Counted from the first letter of the stretch, positions 1 through 12,493 are shown. The stretch: DNA of 64,000 nt from Actinostola sp. cb2023 (GCA_033675265.1 JAUJYZ010000658.1:62001-126000); one strand, 5' to 3'. Notes: generated by a model from the letters alone, not told the origin. Made by a program: numbers and translations.

Positions 1-3000
1 TTCTTTCAATTGAATTTGCAGGCCTAGACAGGCCTAGACGTTTCCCAGGGCCATGTCAGCTTTGAATAATTTGTGCGCATGCGCTGCGTGCTGACGAACA
101 CGTGTCATATGGTACTAAATAAATATGTATGTATGTCTGGAAGCCCAAATATGATTATCATTGTTTTCAACTCGACATCCCAGGGGTTTAATACTCCCAG
201 ATGTGACCAATACATGCAAAACCTGAACATTTTGCACTTTTTTGTTTATTTTGAGCCTTACAATACAACTGACAGCTTTATTAGTCCTATAGACCGAATG
301 CAATAATGGCGGAATAATTTGCATAAACTGATAGTTATGAGAAAAAATACGAATTTCATAAATATAATATCATTTTTTGAAAGACCATCCATAGTCTAGT
401 AATACATCAAAAGCCCATCAATTTAAATGAAACCACCGTAAAGTTAACCAGCAATTGCATGGAAACGAGGCTAGTCAGTCCAAAACTCAATTTCCCTACA
501 AATCTTTCAATTATTCTCACTGAATGCATTACTATTCTCGCTGGGGCAATCGCAAACAAACACATTAATTGTAACTCCCCGTGCCTGAAATACCTGTGCG
601 ATCTGGTTATGCAACCGTATTGTCGTATCCAGTATAAATAGAACACCGGTATTTTCTGCATTGCAAGGAATCCGAAGAAGGCAGACAATATCGACGACCC
701 GCCCTACTCTCCGCAGCGATGATCATGACTTCATACACCTTACTTCGCTCCCTTTCGCCTCCGGGCAGTCGCGTCCCATATCATCATCACCTGAGGTGAT
801 CAGTGAGCGAAGGCCCCCTGTGAGAATGTATTACGATTTCAATTCGCTATAACTTTTTACATTTTTGTAGAATCGCTCTAAAATCTTGTAGATTTCTTTT
901 TGTTATTATACTCTTTGAAACGTTGGCTGTATCATGTCACTAAATGACACAATAAATGAGATTTACTGATTTAATAATAACCATTATTGCATTCGGTCTA
1001 TATGTACAAATATTATGTAATTAAAGCCGCAGCTCTACACGAACAAGTTTTCCTTGACAAAAATAAATAGTTTCCCTGACAGGTTTTACAAAATTGAGAA
1101 AGGACCACAAAATCAGTTGACACTGATTACCATTTTTACATTCTCGACTTGTCATTTGCACGAGCAATTTTTTTTTTGACAAGGAAAAACTGGCGATTTT
1201 TTTTTCGACTCCGCAACTGATACACGAGAATTTTTTTTCCAGTTGTCACAATTTTAAACTTGTCAAGGAAAATTTGCTCGAATTTAATGTATTTTTTCGG
1301 CTTAAGTAATGCAAACTTTTAAAGTAGTTCTTCACCTTGTGAGATAGACTAAAAGCATTAAATTATGATTTTTTTTGTGCCGAATGTATAACAAATCACA
1401 AAAACTCTAAGTTCAACAAAAAAAATCAAACTATTAAAATGTGGGTACATTGGGGTACATTTCTGCTTTTTTAGAGAAACCATTTATTAAACTTGCTAAA
1501 ATGTATAAAATGTATAAAAGTACTCCACAGTAGAACATAGTTTTAGCCGCTTGACCTTCACGTGTCTCATGCAGCGAGGGAATCAAGAATAACACACCGT
1601 GACGCTTGTGTTCAAACCATGACTCATGGATGGCTGTTTTCTTTGTCATGTTAATCATATGTAGAGACACTTTTAATCGTTAGACAAAGAGAAGAATAAT
1701 GGCATAATAATTATACGGACTTTCAACTCACCATGACTTCTTGACTGTTCGTTTAATCCAGTGTTTTAGAGCATCGCCATTTCAGCAGTTTCCGCAAGTT
1801 AGTCCGCCATGTTGATTTTTTTCAACTTCGCGCCAAAAACAGCAGCTAGCTAAGCATGATGGGAAGACTGAAATATCCCCCCCCCCCCCCCCTCCCCTTG
1901 CCCAAGCCTTTGTTTTGGAGTTTCTTTCAAGAAAATTAATCTGTTACTTCGTTTGACGTCACCGTTCGGTGACAAGAAAAGTATTTATGGGTTCCCTTTG
2001 ATGTGAGATTTACCACCGAATCAAGATGCATTATTTATGTGGCGAGAATATTCATTTCCTTGTGGAAATTTATCTGAGGGAGGGGAGGGAGTGTCACGGT
2101 TATAGATCTCTTTTCAAAGATAATGCGGAGATGATACTTTATAAAGTTTCTAAAGTCTGAATCCTATTATCTGTGGGCCTTCGGATCTAAAAATGATCAT
2201 GATATGGAGAGGAAATGGAACCAAGGGTCTTTCCCGCGATGACAGGTGTGCACTTCCGGTACAAATCGGAAGTTTCGTAATTTTCTCCATATAGTCTTTC
2301 CCCAAGTAAAAGGAGTCTTTCCCCAAGTAAAAGGGGATTTTTATTAATAAATCGGCCCAATTAAGATTATGACTATAGTTGCGTTAAAATTATGGCTTCC
2401 AGTAAATAAATGCAAAATATTTTTGTAAAATAACTGGAACGCAAGGAAATTACGACGTTTCGACATATCAAGTGAGTTTAATTTGATAATGACATCGGAC
2501 GATGTCGAAACGTCGTAATTTCCTTGCGTTTGTCTTTCTTATAAATATAGTTTCTAAGTCGAAACTCATCAAGATTATTATTATTAAGAGGAAAAATTAT
2601 AGCTTGATGATGATGATGATGCTGATGAAGACTTTATTTAAAGAGGGTAAGCACATAAAAGTAAAATACGCTCCTGAATGCACTTCTAAACTTGTGGCCC
2701 TCACTAAACTTAATAAAATTACAAATAAAATAATATAATAAAATAATAAAATAAGCTTGCCTTCGTTCGATACCTGGTGTAGTGCGAATGGAACGTTCCA
2801 GTGCGGCTCTAATCTGAATCGAAAGGCAATCGGATTTGTTTGTTTGTTCGAAATTCTACTTGCATTGGAGCGTCCCGATTACGCTCCGATTGCGTCACGA
2901 AGTTCATCGTCATTGTCCTTTTTCAGACAGCAAAGAATTTCTGTCGAGACTCGCCGTGATTTCCTGTTTTATGAAAATTCAAAGAAAATGAAAGTACAGT

Positions 3001-3085
3001 AAATAAATGAGTGTGTGTGCATGTAACGATGTGGTCGATTGTTCGGAAATAGAAGAAATACCTTGGGAATTACCCAGAGCATCTG
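1..3085. other. Gene-free left flank
   Basis: No coding region is supported here; the open frames are short and lack domain signatures. The DNA is AT-rich with many homopolymer A/T runs. Small structures: a loose inverted repeat around 1036-1282 built on a CTTGTCAAGGAAAA-type motif, a poly-C run at 1877-1892, an exact 21-bp tandem duplication at 2293-2334 and a foldback at 2438-2530. The last part presumably holds distal promoter sequence of the syndecan gene. Confidence 0.6.
2438..2530. repeat. Perfect foldback (MITE-like) with 29-bp arms
   Basis: The arm at 2438-2466 is exactly the reverse complement of 2502-2530, with a 35-bp spacer. The core motif is AAATTACGACGTTTCGACAT. It is short and AT-rich inside, as expected of a miniature inverted-repeat element. 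No target duplication could be defined. Confidence 0.8.
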
Positions 3086-3108
3086 ATTGGTTGCCAGCCA
3101 TGACGTCA
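3086..3108 (+). promoter_or_regulatory. Candidate proximal promoter elements of the syndecan gene
   Basis: An inverted CCAAT box (ATTGG, 3086-3090) and a perfect palindromic CRE (TGACGTCA, 3101-3108) lie about 195-215 bp upstream of the syndecan ATG. Both are common core-proximal animal promoter elements (NF-Y and CREB/ATF sites). Their proximity and spacing suggest regulation, but no transcription start is visible. Confidence 0.35.
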
Positions 3109-3300
3109 TGTAATTGACAAGGGTGTTATTACACTCGGATGGCGTATCTACCATTCTTCGAACCAGAACTGGAAAGAACAGAAGTTTGTTAGTCAAAGAC
3201 TACGAGATTTCATCACCAACGAGTTCTTATTCACTTATAACGGAATCAGGAAGAGTTATTTAAAGTTAAAGGCGACAAGCGAAAGCGAAGATTTGGGAAG

Positions 3301-4008
3301 ATGAGGCTTTTGGTCGTCATTTTGGCCGTTTTTTTACTCGGTGTTGTGGCGGCTGCTAAACCAGCGAGGAATGAAATGATAGACATCGATGTCAGCACTC
3401 TAAAACCGTCCATGAAGAAAGGAAACTCTAAATTATCCCAGAACTCTGGCGACGATGATGAAGATGAAGGTTCATCAGCAGTACAAGGAGACGATGTTAG
3501 TGGCAGTGGAAGCGGCCAATTTACTACAACTGTACGACCGACGAAGGAAATCGAATTCGCATTCACCAAGGTTGCTAAAACTCCATCCACAGAAAAACCA
3601 CCTACTGTACAACCTACTCAAGGTACGAAGAGCATTAAAAAGCCTCACGCCACTGAAAAATCGACGGAGAAAGTTATCGAAGTGGTGAATAACAAAAAGA
3701 CGGAGTCGCCTTCCGAAAAAGTTGTTACGATTAAGCCAACTACTGAGCCAGATGATGACATGCTCGGTGGCGGCGTGTCTAACGACGGCGAAGTTCAAGC
3801 CAGCATACAAGAGCGAGAAGCATTTAGTGTTCTAACTACTGAAGTAATTGCTGCAGTCGTTGTTGGGGGAGTTTGTGCCATTATATTGATAGCATTCCTT
3901 GTGTACCGCTTACGAAAGCGAGATGAGGGAAGCTACATCCTCACAGACACAACGTACAAAGATACGAACAAACTGCGAGGGGACCCTGGCAAAGAAGCCT
4001 TCGTTTGA
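3301..4008 (+). CDS. SDC: Syndecan (transmembrane heparan-sulfate proteoglycan core protein), intronless
   Basis: Type I membrane core protein of 235 aa. Residues 1-18 form a signal peptide. The ectodomain is acidic and Ser/Thr/Pro/Lys-rich with likely glycosaminoglycan sites: an SG before a DDDEDE cluster (about 49-56) and the run SGSGSG (67-72). A single membrane helix spans about 182-202, beginning TEVIAAVVVGG, followed by the C1 cytoplasmic signature RLRKRDEGSY (203-212), which is diagnostic of syndecans. The family normally ends in the PDZ ligand EFYA; here the end is KEAFV. The variable region is only about 20 residues. The role is co-reception of matrix and growth factors and linkage to the cytoskeleton. 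The whole frame is open in one exon, whereas vertebrate syndecans have about five. The start ATG is followed directly by the signal peptide. An AATAAA at 4960-4965 could end a 3' UTR of about 950 nt. Confidence 0.9.
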   Translation: MRLLVVILAVFLLGVVAAAKPARNEMIDIDVSTLKPSMKKGNSKLSQNSGDDDEDEGSSAVQGDDVSGSGSGQFTTTVRPTKEIEFAFTKVAKTPSTEKPPTVQPTQGTKSIKKPHATEKSTEKVIEVVNNKKTESPSEKVVTIKPTTEPDDDMLGGGVSNDGEVQASIQEREAFSVLTTEVIAAVVVGGVCAIILIAFLVYRLRKRDEGSYILTDTTYKDTNKLRGDPGKEAFV

Positions 4009-7000
4009 CATTGAGGATCCATTTTTTTGTATAAATTTACTGTGAAGTGAATAACTGAACACGCCACTTATACAGACAGTTCGGTTTCAGCCTTAGAATA
4101 ACATTTTGTGGCAATATTGTGACAAAGTGTAGGGATCACCGCAATATTCACTTAAGTGTATTGGTTCGCCAAAGAAATACCATTGGATTAGCACTTTATA
4201 GTACTCGGTCGACTCGAAATCATTCTTAATTTTACTTCGAGTTTTAGAGGGTTGATCAGATTTTCCACTTTTAATCTAAGTTATAACATTTGATCTCCGT
4301 GGCCAAGATTTTTTATGTTCAAGGCCGTTGTTTTTTACGTATTTATCTGAAACTAACATGAGGCATATATTCATTGTAATTATAATAGTACTGGGTTTAT
4401 ATTTGTATACATGGTAGATTGTACCGTATGTTGCGGTCAAACCTGTGCAATTGATAACTAATGAACTTAGCAGCGTTCGAAATTTGCTAGACATACTCGT
4501 AATCGATTTATCGATCAAAATGTGTTTGTAATTTTGTGAATGGTCAATAACTTAATTATCACACAGCACTGTTTTTATACTTAATCTGATAGAGAATACT
4601 GCATTCATAACACATAGAATAGTCGAGATATAGTCCATCAAAATCCGTGAAATCTCCTTCATAAAGTTGGAACTTGTCCAAAAATAGTACGGCAAAGTTT
4701 CTCTACCAAAACACTTTAGCTTCGATATAACATTGTGATAATACTGACACTAGCTTGTGTATTAAGCTTCAATGCTGCTTTAGAAACGGTAGAACAAGTA
4801 GAGAAAGGGTAATTTACTGTAGCATTGAATGGAGCATGATTTTGCATTGCTAAACTCACTCCCGGGGCTTACCGAGGCATAAATAATTGACTAGTTGAGA
4901 ACGATTTTAGTAAAATATATCAGGAATTCTGTTAATCTCGACAAGTTTTGTATTTGATTAATAAACAAATGTTAGTTTGAGGTAGGTGTTTTGATTAGCT
5001 TGTGAGGGATGGATGGATTTATCGAGTCGGGTATTGATTGTTGTCTTTGCTCTTACACTATAAATTCTAGCTGTTTCAGTCCTTCCTTGAACCCCACTGA
5101 TACTCGATGCTCCCAGCTAGCGTTTCACATGTGTAAAAATTCGGTCAAATGTAACCTTTGTGCTTTCTGTTCGGTATCGTTCCGTTTATCCAATGGTGTG
5201 AATAATACTGATACAGGGGAAAAACTGCTCAGCCATATCGTCAAAGTAGTCCGTTTTAATACTTGAAGTATCTAGAAAGCCAAGTGTAAACCCTTCTTGC
5301 TATCGATCTATGTATCATCTACGCCTACACTGAGACCTCTCGTCAGCCTGGCTTTAACACCGACGAAGTAACTGAAACTACTGTTCCTTCGGAAGCCGCA
5401 AATGACGGACAAGTAGTTTCTACCCAGTCAAGAAGATTAACCGACTGACACTTCTAATAATGTGAAATGGATTGAAATTTTCGCTGTATGGTTTCCGAGG
5501 GAATAGGAAAGTGAGGAAGTCATTACAGTTCCCACGCAATCATAGAAAGAATAGTAATATCATCACCCCCGGCCGATCGGCTGACTAGACCAATTGAGAG
5601 TTTTCTAAAAACACGTGGCATATTAATACTTCTTGTATTCTTTGTGCTCAATGATCGGTTCTTGAGATCAAATCAGTTACTTTAGTATCATTAGCCGATA
5701 CGAGACCCCCCGCCATGTGCGAAAAACTACATCGATCGGTTTACAGAGGTGATTCGATCAGCCCAACAAAGTGTCACTTTGAAAAAAAGTCAGACGAAAA
5801 CTTTTAGCTTTGAGATTCACTCACGACCCTTCAAAAAGTTTTAAAATATATTTTACTCTTTATATACTTCAATAAGATTTGCTTGTATATTTACAGCGTT
5901 TTCTTGGACGACAGATATGTATGGTGACCGAGGGTGGGTATCAAGCAAAATCGGCCATCGCAAAAACTTTAAAAGACGGTACGACTGTTCGTTGCTAGAA
6001 GAGGTTTTCTATTTGTTTTGACTTCTTCAAGTATTTAGTCACGAACTGATAGAAATGCGCCGCGACTTTCTTATTAACTCGAAAAACAACCATTGTTTTT
6101 CCTAGTTTGTTTATTCCGACTGACTACAATTTAACCAAACACAACTAGAATCAGGAGTCAAACAGGTTTCCCTTTGAGAAGACTTTTCACGAACAACGGT
6201 TTTGAAAGAACGAAGTGAGACAGAAGAGTTAAAACCGAAAATGGAGTTTTACATAACCGAACGACTAAGCAACAAACAACTTTGGTAAAACTCAAAACCA
6301 TCGAAGATTCATAAGATACGCACACCATGGTATCAAGTCAAGTTGGTTGTATCTAACAATCGAAACAGGTCGCTCTGGCGCGGCACTGAACAAATTAGGC
6401 TATAGATATTCTGTGCTCCACAACAGTTTCGGCGGACAGAAGCCAGGCCTATATATTAATTCATAGCGCCATCAGCTTCAATAATTAACGGAAATCCATA
6501 CGAGGATTCAGCGACTTGTCTCGACACGTTTTCTGTGATGATTTGTCTCAGTTTATTTTGCTCATTTTTTTGTCAGCTCTTTTCTCCTTTTCTTTCGTTT
6601 TTCTTTATTTTGGGCAAAAACGTGTTTTTTTTAGCATGAAAATTACAGCCACACTTATATTCACTCCTCCCTGCTGGAAAAATCAGGAAGAAGTGGAGCA
6701 AGAATTGTCATCATTGAATTAAGAGGACCTGTGGTCCCTTTGGCCGCTCCCTTCCGCCACCGTCAACACGCTTTCGTCATAAATGACAACGAGAATGGCA
6801 CCAATCACGCCAATATAATATTTCAGATTGCCGATGTTCATGATCATAGAAATATTCATTCGAGAGCAAAACTAACGATCAGTCGTAAGAACACATTTTA
6901 TTTTATTTTATTTTTTTAAGCCACGTGACTGATCAGTGTATCATGTGATCCGCTGTTGACTGAAACCACAAAACAAACAACAAACAAAACTGAAGAAGAT

Positions 7001-8260
7001 AATCACGGCTTTAATCGGCTTTCAACGGATATAAGTCGTGTAAGCGGCCTCCCAGTTTTCCTTATTTCCTGAACGTGTACACAGAACTTGTAAAAACACT
7101 AACACGGAGTTCATCGCGGAACAAAAACTTGGTAGACCAACGCGAAGTTCATTGTACCACGCGGCTGGGCTGGGTCCCAAGTCAATAAAAATAGCATGAT
7201 ATCAATGACGTCATTTCCGGTCTCGTGAGGAATTTTCATCAACTGAACTGCACCTTTTCAATAGAAGATCCAACCAGCAATTCTTAAACAACGGCCATTG
7301 TTGTTAACAAACAATAACTTGGATCCAGGCCCACTCGTAATAGTCGGACATCTTTTTCTTCTTTCTTTAAATATTTTTTTTCTTTCTTTCTTTTGTTCTT
7401 TTTTTCCCATATAATACGCCGAATTCATAATGGCGTATTTTTAGTTTGGCGATACGATACTGGTACAAATGATCACTGTCATCTAAAATAGTACCTAGAA
7501 ATAAACATTCTTGGAAAGCTTCTTTGCGGCCGAAGACAAAATATCATCGGAGTTATGACAGATCATAAATAGAGAGTTTTGTATGTATTTTTCAAGTGAG
7601 TCCTCACCAGCCTCGTTTTGGTGCAAATTTCACAATTTCAAATGTTCATATCTTCTCAAGGATTTATTATTTGGTTTCAAAACACACATATAGTATTTAG
7701 ATGATCACATTCTATCATATCAAATATTTACTTTTCCAAAAATGATATTGTTTTGGCTTTTATGCAAATTAGAAGTAGTCATTATGAATTCGGTCTATGG
7801 ATTTTTTTCTCTCGATATTTATAATGAATGTGCCAGGCTACCATATTTTACGAAACCCCCTTCTCGCCTCACTCCCCTCGCGTCTTTTCCTCTCGCCTCA
7901 TTCTCTCGCGGCCCGATCAACGACTCGATCGATCGACTTCGACTCTGCCGGAGATCATTCGCGAAGAAGTAGGGGCTGTTTTGCAGTACTATTTCTCAGC
8001 GATGAGTGTTTTCCTTCTGCTGCTATAGATTGAAGTAAAATTGAGTGATATCCAAGCCAAAAAAAAAACTTAGCCGTATACAATATTTGTTTAAAGAATT
8101 TTAGTTTTATTCATTCTAGAAGGCCACAAAAAAAAATTGGTTGTAAAAACTGCTCACTGGAAAGTGTATGACGTCATTGATGGCGGACGCGTATCAACCT
8201 CGTCTCCAACACGCGGATGGCTCTGGGGATGAGGCCACGCGTCTTTTTGTTTGCGTAAAC
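4009..8260. other. Syndecan 3' region and gene-free intergenic DNA
   Basis: The first ~950 bp probably contain the syndecan 3' UTR, with a possible polyadenylation signal AATAAA at 4960-4965. Beyond that no coding exon, RNA gene or clear mobile element was recognised. A pyrimidine-rich tract of TTTCTTTC type lies around 7348-7408, and a short inverted motif around TAATACGCC / GGCGTATT lies at 7414-7440. The short open frames at 7742-8033 overlap in several frames and show no domain features. Confidence 0.5.
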
Positions 8261-8266
8261 CTTTAT

Positions 8267-8387
8267 TTTGGCGGGAAAACCTGTACACTTTCTGGTAGGA
8301 AATTTGACAGGAAAACTTGTAAATTTTGGGCGACAAAACATGTACATTGTTTGGCGGGAAAACCTGTACATTGTTTGGCGGCAAAAT
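8267..8387. repeat. Short diverged tandem repeat
   Basis: About four diverged units resembling TTTGGCGGGAAAACCTGTAC are repeated roughly every 30 bp directly before the inverted-repeat element that starts at 8387. The overlapping open frames across it are repeat artefacts. Confidence 0.55.
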
Positions 8388-9701
8388 AGGCCTTGACACA
8401 AATATCCGGATATTTTTTGAGATATTTAGAAGCTCCTGGGATATTTAGAAAAACACGAGATATTTAGAAAAAAATATGTTATTTTTGGATATTTGGGACT
8501 TAATCTTGGGTCTAAAACCCCAAATGACTACTAAAAACGACCAATCATCACTGAAAACTAGTGAAATCCAACCAAATCGGCGCTACGGGATCCCTGTGAT
8601 CCTGGGATCAAGGTTGGGGGCCGTCCCGCATATTTTCAGGGCTCTCAAGTACTTCCAGTCACCAATTTGCAGTCGTCCATGTTTTTTAGAGCCGTTTCGA
8701 CCGAGTTCATAACTCAAGGCTGTTTACTTCCCTTCTCATTATTTGATCTTTTACTACAATGGAAGCCGGTGAAAATAATAATAATATGGATATATAGAGG
8801 TTATTACACGGGAAGTTGTGTAATACGGCTGGATATTTTTACGAGTCGTGCCGTATTTTGACGAGCCGTAGGCGAGTCAAAATACAAAAAGACGAGTAAT
8901 AAGCCGTATTACACAACTTCCCGTGTAATAAATTGTTTATTATACGACAACAGAAAGCAAACGTCTTTTTCTCTTTCTTTTTATTTGCGACCGGACAAAA
9001 CAAGAAACAAACTGAGCGCGCGCGCAAAATTGACGTGTCCGAATTCTAAAACGTGTAATACGCTGTCATATTTGTACTCGTATTTGTACTGTAAGATTAC
9101 AAGTTGTGTAATAAATGGGGATATTTAGAGACATTTTCGAGATATTTAGGAATTTTTTTGGGATATTTAGAGATTTTTTCGAGAATTTCCGGAAACATAT
9201 TTAGGCCATTTTTCGAGATATTTGTGTCAAGGCCTACGGCAACCCAAAAAATTTCCTAAATATCTCGAAAATGTCTCTAAATATCCCCATATATCCATAT
9301 TATTATTATTATTCAGTCACCGGCTTCCATTGTAGTAAAAGATCAAATAATGAGAAGGGAAGTAAACAGCCTTGAGTTATGAACTCGGTCGAAACGGCTA
9401 CATGGACGACTGCAAATTGGTGACTGTAAGTACTTGAGAGCCCTGAAAATATGCGGGGCGGCCCCCAACCTTGATCCCAGGATCACAGGGATCCCGATGC
9501 GCCGATTTGGTTGGATTTCACTAGTTTTCAGTGATGTTTGGTCGTTTTTAGTAGTCATTTGGGGTTTTAGACCCAAGATTACGTTTAAGTCCCAAATATC
9601 CAAAAATATCATATTTTTTTCTAAATATCTCGTGTTTTTCTAAATATCCCAGGAGCTTCTAAATATCTCAAAAAATATCCGGATATTTGTGTCAAGGCCT
9701 A
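8387..9701. mobile_element. Non-autonomous inverted-repeat element with ~410-bp arms
   Basis: The left end (TAGGCCTTGACACAAATATC, from 8387) recurs inverted at 9682-9701 and again internally ending at 9236. The left arm runs to about 8797 and matches the right arm from about 9286 nearly base for base, with small indels. Within the loop a second foldback, with the motif GGAAGTTGTGTAATACGGCT, occupies about 8802-8932, and a third pairs 9114-9160 with 9245-9290. No transposase frame is present, so this is a non-autonomous foldback element or two partial copies joined around the 9236 end. The motif GATATTTAGA recurs at its AT-rich termini. Confidence 0.75.
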
Positions 9702-9797
9702 CATGCATATCACGCCGGATCTCAAACCTTTATATTGAACTAGCCCGCAAATGCGAAGCTCAAATCACAAAATACTGATCCATGCCACAAATAAGCT

Positions 9798-10808
9798 TTA
9801 TATAGCTAAAGAAACCAAGTTGGATGTTCGCCTCCCCTGGAACACAGCAACCACGGCCTGCCTGAACTTAGGTAGCCTCCACCCATAAATGAATGGATCG
9901 ATCAGGAACTTCATGTACAAAGTAGAGTCCACAAGAATACTACCAATTGATGCTTTCAGATAGCCGGAATGGTCGCTAGGTTTCCAGTAGAGGCTTATAT
10001 ACCATGCCACAGTCACAGGAAACACGAAAAAGATCAGGCAAGCAGTGAGCATGAGGTTTACGACCACTAGTTGCCTCTGGGTTCGTCTGTGTTGTTCCAG
10101 TGCTCTACCAGCGTAGGACGGCACTTTGGTAATGTCAAGAAACGGCATTAGTTTGTTTAAGTGTCGTTTATATGCGATACATAAAGAAATGTAGGATAGA
10201 ATGACCACTATTTGGACGGCCGTTAGGTGGATATACACATCGAGTTTGTAGTGAATCTTTGCCGGGACTCCCATTATGTTTAAAAGCGAGAACGCAGTGC
10301 AATAAGTCCATATTCCCACTACACAAACCATCGCCCTCGTACGAGTGACGATTCGTTTTTGTTGGTGAGGATAAAGGATAGCGATGAGTTGAGCCCACGA
10401 TAGAAACAACACAACAAGAAAAGATACATTCATCGAAATCCCAGACAAAACTGTTCCTACTTTCAATAGGGCGTTATATTCAACGTCACTGATAGTGTCT
10501 TTCGAGGCTTTGAAGTAGAAATACGCAAATAGAGGATCCACCGCAATGCCTGTGAAAAAGTCGGCAGAAGCCAAGCCCATGATGAAGATCGTCAATGGAT
10601 GTCTTGATTGATGGTTCAAAGGGTCTTTGTATAATGCAAACAGTAGAATTCCATTGGCAAATACAGTGAGAATGGACAACAAAGACAGATAAATCCCTGA
10701 TGCATAGCAAGTAGAGAGATAGATGTTCCAGAGCCGAGATAGCTCCGAGAAATCACACTCGGTAGAAGTCTCATTAGTACCATTGAACCACGAGGTTTCT
10801 TTGCACAT
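9798..10808 (-). CDS. Rhodopsin-like (class A) G-protein-coupled receptor, cnidarian-expansion type
   Basis: A complete intronless 336-aa receptor with seven hydrophobic segments: TM1 about 37-60 with the AN-G motif at N52, TM2 with LASAD (D83), TM3 about 113-141, TM4 162-182, TM5 192-213, TM6 248-271 and TM7 287-309. N-glycosylation sequons sit at N9 and N12. The TM7 motif is DPFIY (304-308), a DPxxY variant of NPxxY. Two hallmarks are missing: the DRY triplet at the end of TM3 is AQL (139-141) within SWAQLIAILYP, and no Cys is seen at the usual TM3 disulfide position. TM6 has FVFP instead of CWxP. These features match large lineage-specific receptor families in cnidarians. The ligand cannot be predicted. 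Start ATG and stop are both in the window. Confidence 0.85.
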   Translation of the reverse strand: MCKETSWFNGTNETSTECDFSELSRLWNIYLSTCYASGIYLSLLSILTVFANGILLFALYKDPLNHQSRHPLTIFIMGLASADFFTGIAVDPLFAYFYFKASKDTISDVEYNALLKVGTVLSGISMNVSFLVVLFLSWAQLIAILYPHQQKRIVTRTRAMVCVVGIWTYCTAFSLLNIMGVPAKIHYKLDVYIHLTAVQIVVILSYISLCIAYKRHLNKLMPFLDITKVPSYAGRALEQHRRTQRQLVVVNLMLTACLIFFVFPVTVAWYISLYWKPSDHSGYLKASIGSILVDSTLYMKFLIDPFIYGWRLPKFRQAVVAVFQGRRTSNLVSLAI

Positions 10809-11996
10809 TTCTTAGTGATCAGTGAGTGTGATATAACTCGGCTCAGCCGTCAGTTTTCGCCTACTAGAAGAACGTATCCCTTTGAGGATCTTAGCCTTTT
10901 TTCCGATCGTCTTCACCTCAAAAGTGAGAAACTACAGCTAAAGATCGGTATACGAAGGAACGAAAAAGGCGGTTGAAATGTCATTCAGTTCAACAAGGCC
11001 AGTTTTCATCCCAGAGAGTTGGTACGGTACGTTGTATATACGATGAGATCTTGGCTTCAATTCGGCACGCAGTTTAAAATCATAGTACTTCTTGGAGACG
11101 AATCTATGACAAATGAATGACCCTGAATGGCTATGCTACTGAACCAACTGAACGGCTCGCGACTGCAAATAACTGTTCAAATACATCCACATGACGTGCG
11201 TCACTACTACGTGCTGACGTGTTCATATTTCCTATGAATGTCAAACACTGCCAAAAACCTCAACTTGGTTTAATGAGAGTAATTTCAGCTGCCATTGAAT
11301 GGACACATCAAACTGATTTCACTGATCACCATCGGCCTCAAGAAGATTGCTTGTAAACAAAAGAGAATAGTGAAATGAAATGATGATGGGTTTGTCTCGG
11401 TGTAAAAACTTCACAACTGACGTAAAGTTCTGATTTTTCTCAGCCGCGTGTATCCATCACTTCGTTCGAAGTTCTAAAGATCTTCTACATCCTTTGACAA
11501 CTGGATTGGGGGGGGGGGGGGGGAGAGAAGGGGGTGGGGGGGGGGGGGGGTGCCCGTCGATTAGGTATCCTAAAATAAGCGATTAGGTATCTTTTAGGGT
11601 ATGAAATGAAAATCTTGAACCTCCCTCGTACTTTGCTATCTTTTAAGGTGTCGAAAAAAATATCATTCAAAAATATAGATAATAGTCAGGTAACCAGGAT
11701 ACATGTCAACAGTATTTTAAACAAATACTAAACCCCGCAAACTGTGCGTTACACTGTTTCATCGTTTATGTATGGTATCTTTTAGGGGTTAAAAAACTAC
11801 CCGCCACGCCCATTAAAAAAAAAACACTTCCGGTATCGTACCCCCGTCGCGCCACAGGGGTCTCCCTCACTCCTGTGGGGCGACCGCCCTGAAAAAGCGG
11901 CTGTATTCGCAGGCTAACGAGCATCCCCGATACTTTTTAAATTTATCTGCGGGGGAGACTACCCCCGGGGGCTACAGGGAGACAAGTAAGTGCCTT
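10809..11996. other. GPCR upstream region and homopolymer-rich intergenic DNA
   Basis: The region 5' of the receptor gene has no coding exon. Two poly-G runs (11508-11523, 11536-11550) precede sequences containing GGTATCTTTTAGGG (about 11587 and 11774). The same motif sits beside poly-C tracts at 45.9-46.2 kb, indicating a dispersed repeat family. No RNA gene is recognised. Confidence 0.5.
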
Positions 11997-12289
11997 TTAT
12001 TATATAACTGTGACGTAATTTTACCAAATTTGGTCATTTTTGAGGGCCGATATGAGACGTTAATGCCCTGTAGAAATCCGTAATGCCCTGTTCACAACTC
12101 AAAAAACAATATTATGATAAAATTACGTTACAGTTATATAATAAATCCCTCATTAGATGTTTTCTCGGGTATTACGGGCTGACATTTTACTCGTTGCTCG
12201 CAATTTTCCTCGCCCTGCGGGCTCGGAAAAATACATTCGCAACTCGTAAAATATCAGCCCGTAATACCCGAGAAAACATCTAATAAGCT
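11997..12289. repeat. Composite double-foldback repeat, copy 1
   Basis: Two adjacent foldbacks form one ~293-bp unit. The first has arms of AACTGTGACGTAATTTTA type; the second pairs GATGTTTTCTCGGGTATTAC with its inverse and ends in AATAAGCT. A nearly identical copy in the same orientation lies at 14697-14998, so the pair brackets the recombinase pseudogene as direct repeats. Few differences separate the copies (one copy has CTCAAAAAA duplicated). Confidence 0.8.
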
Positions 12290-12493
12290 TTATAACATAG
12301 TTCATATTATCGCGCGATCAAATTCATTAGCGCGAGCGTGCATCCATAACTCGATGGTGCACGCCCGTGCTCCATCAAATGACGTGTGCAAATGTTGTCG
12401 CCACACGACGAAGAAATTTTTTTCTTTCTCAAGTGCGAATCTCTGTCGGTATTTAATTACGAAAATGGAAAGTTTTCCTAACTTTCGATCGGA

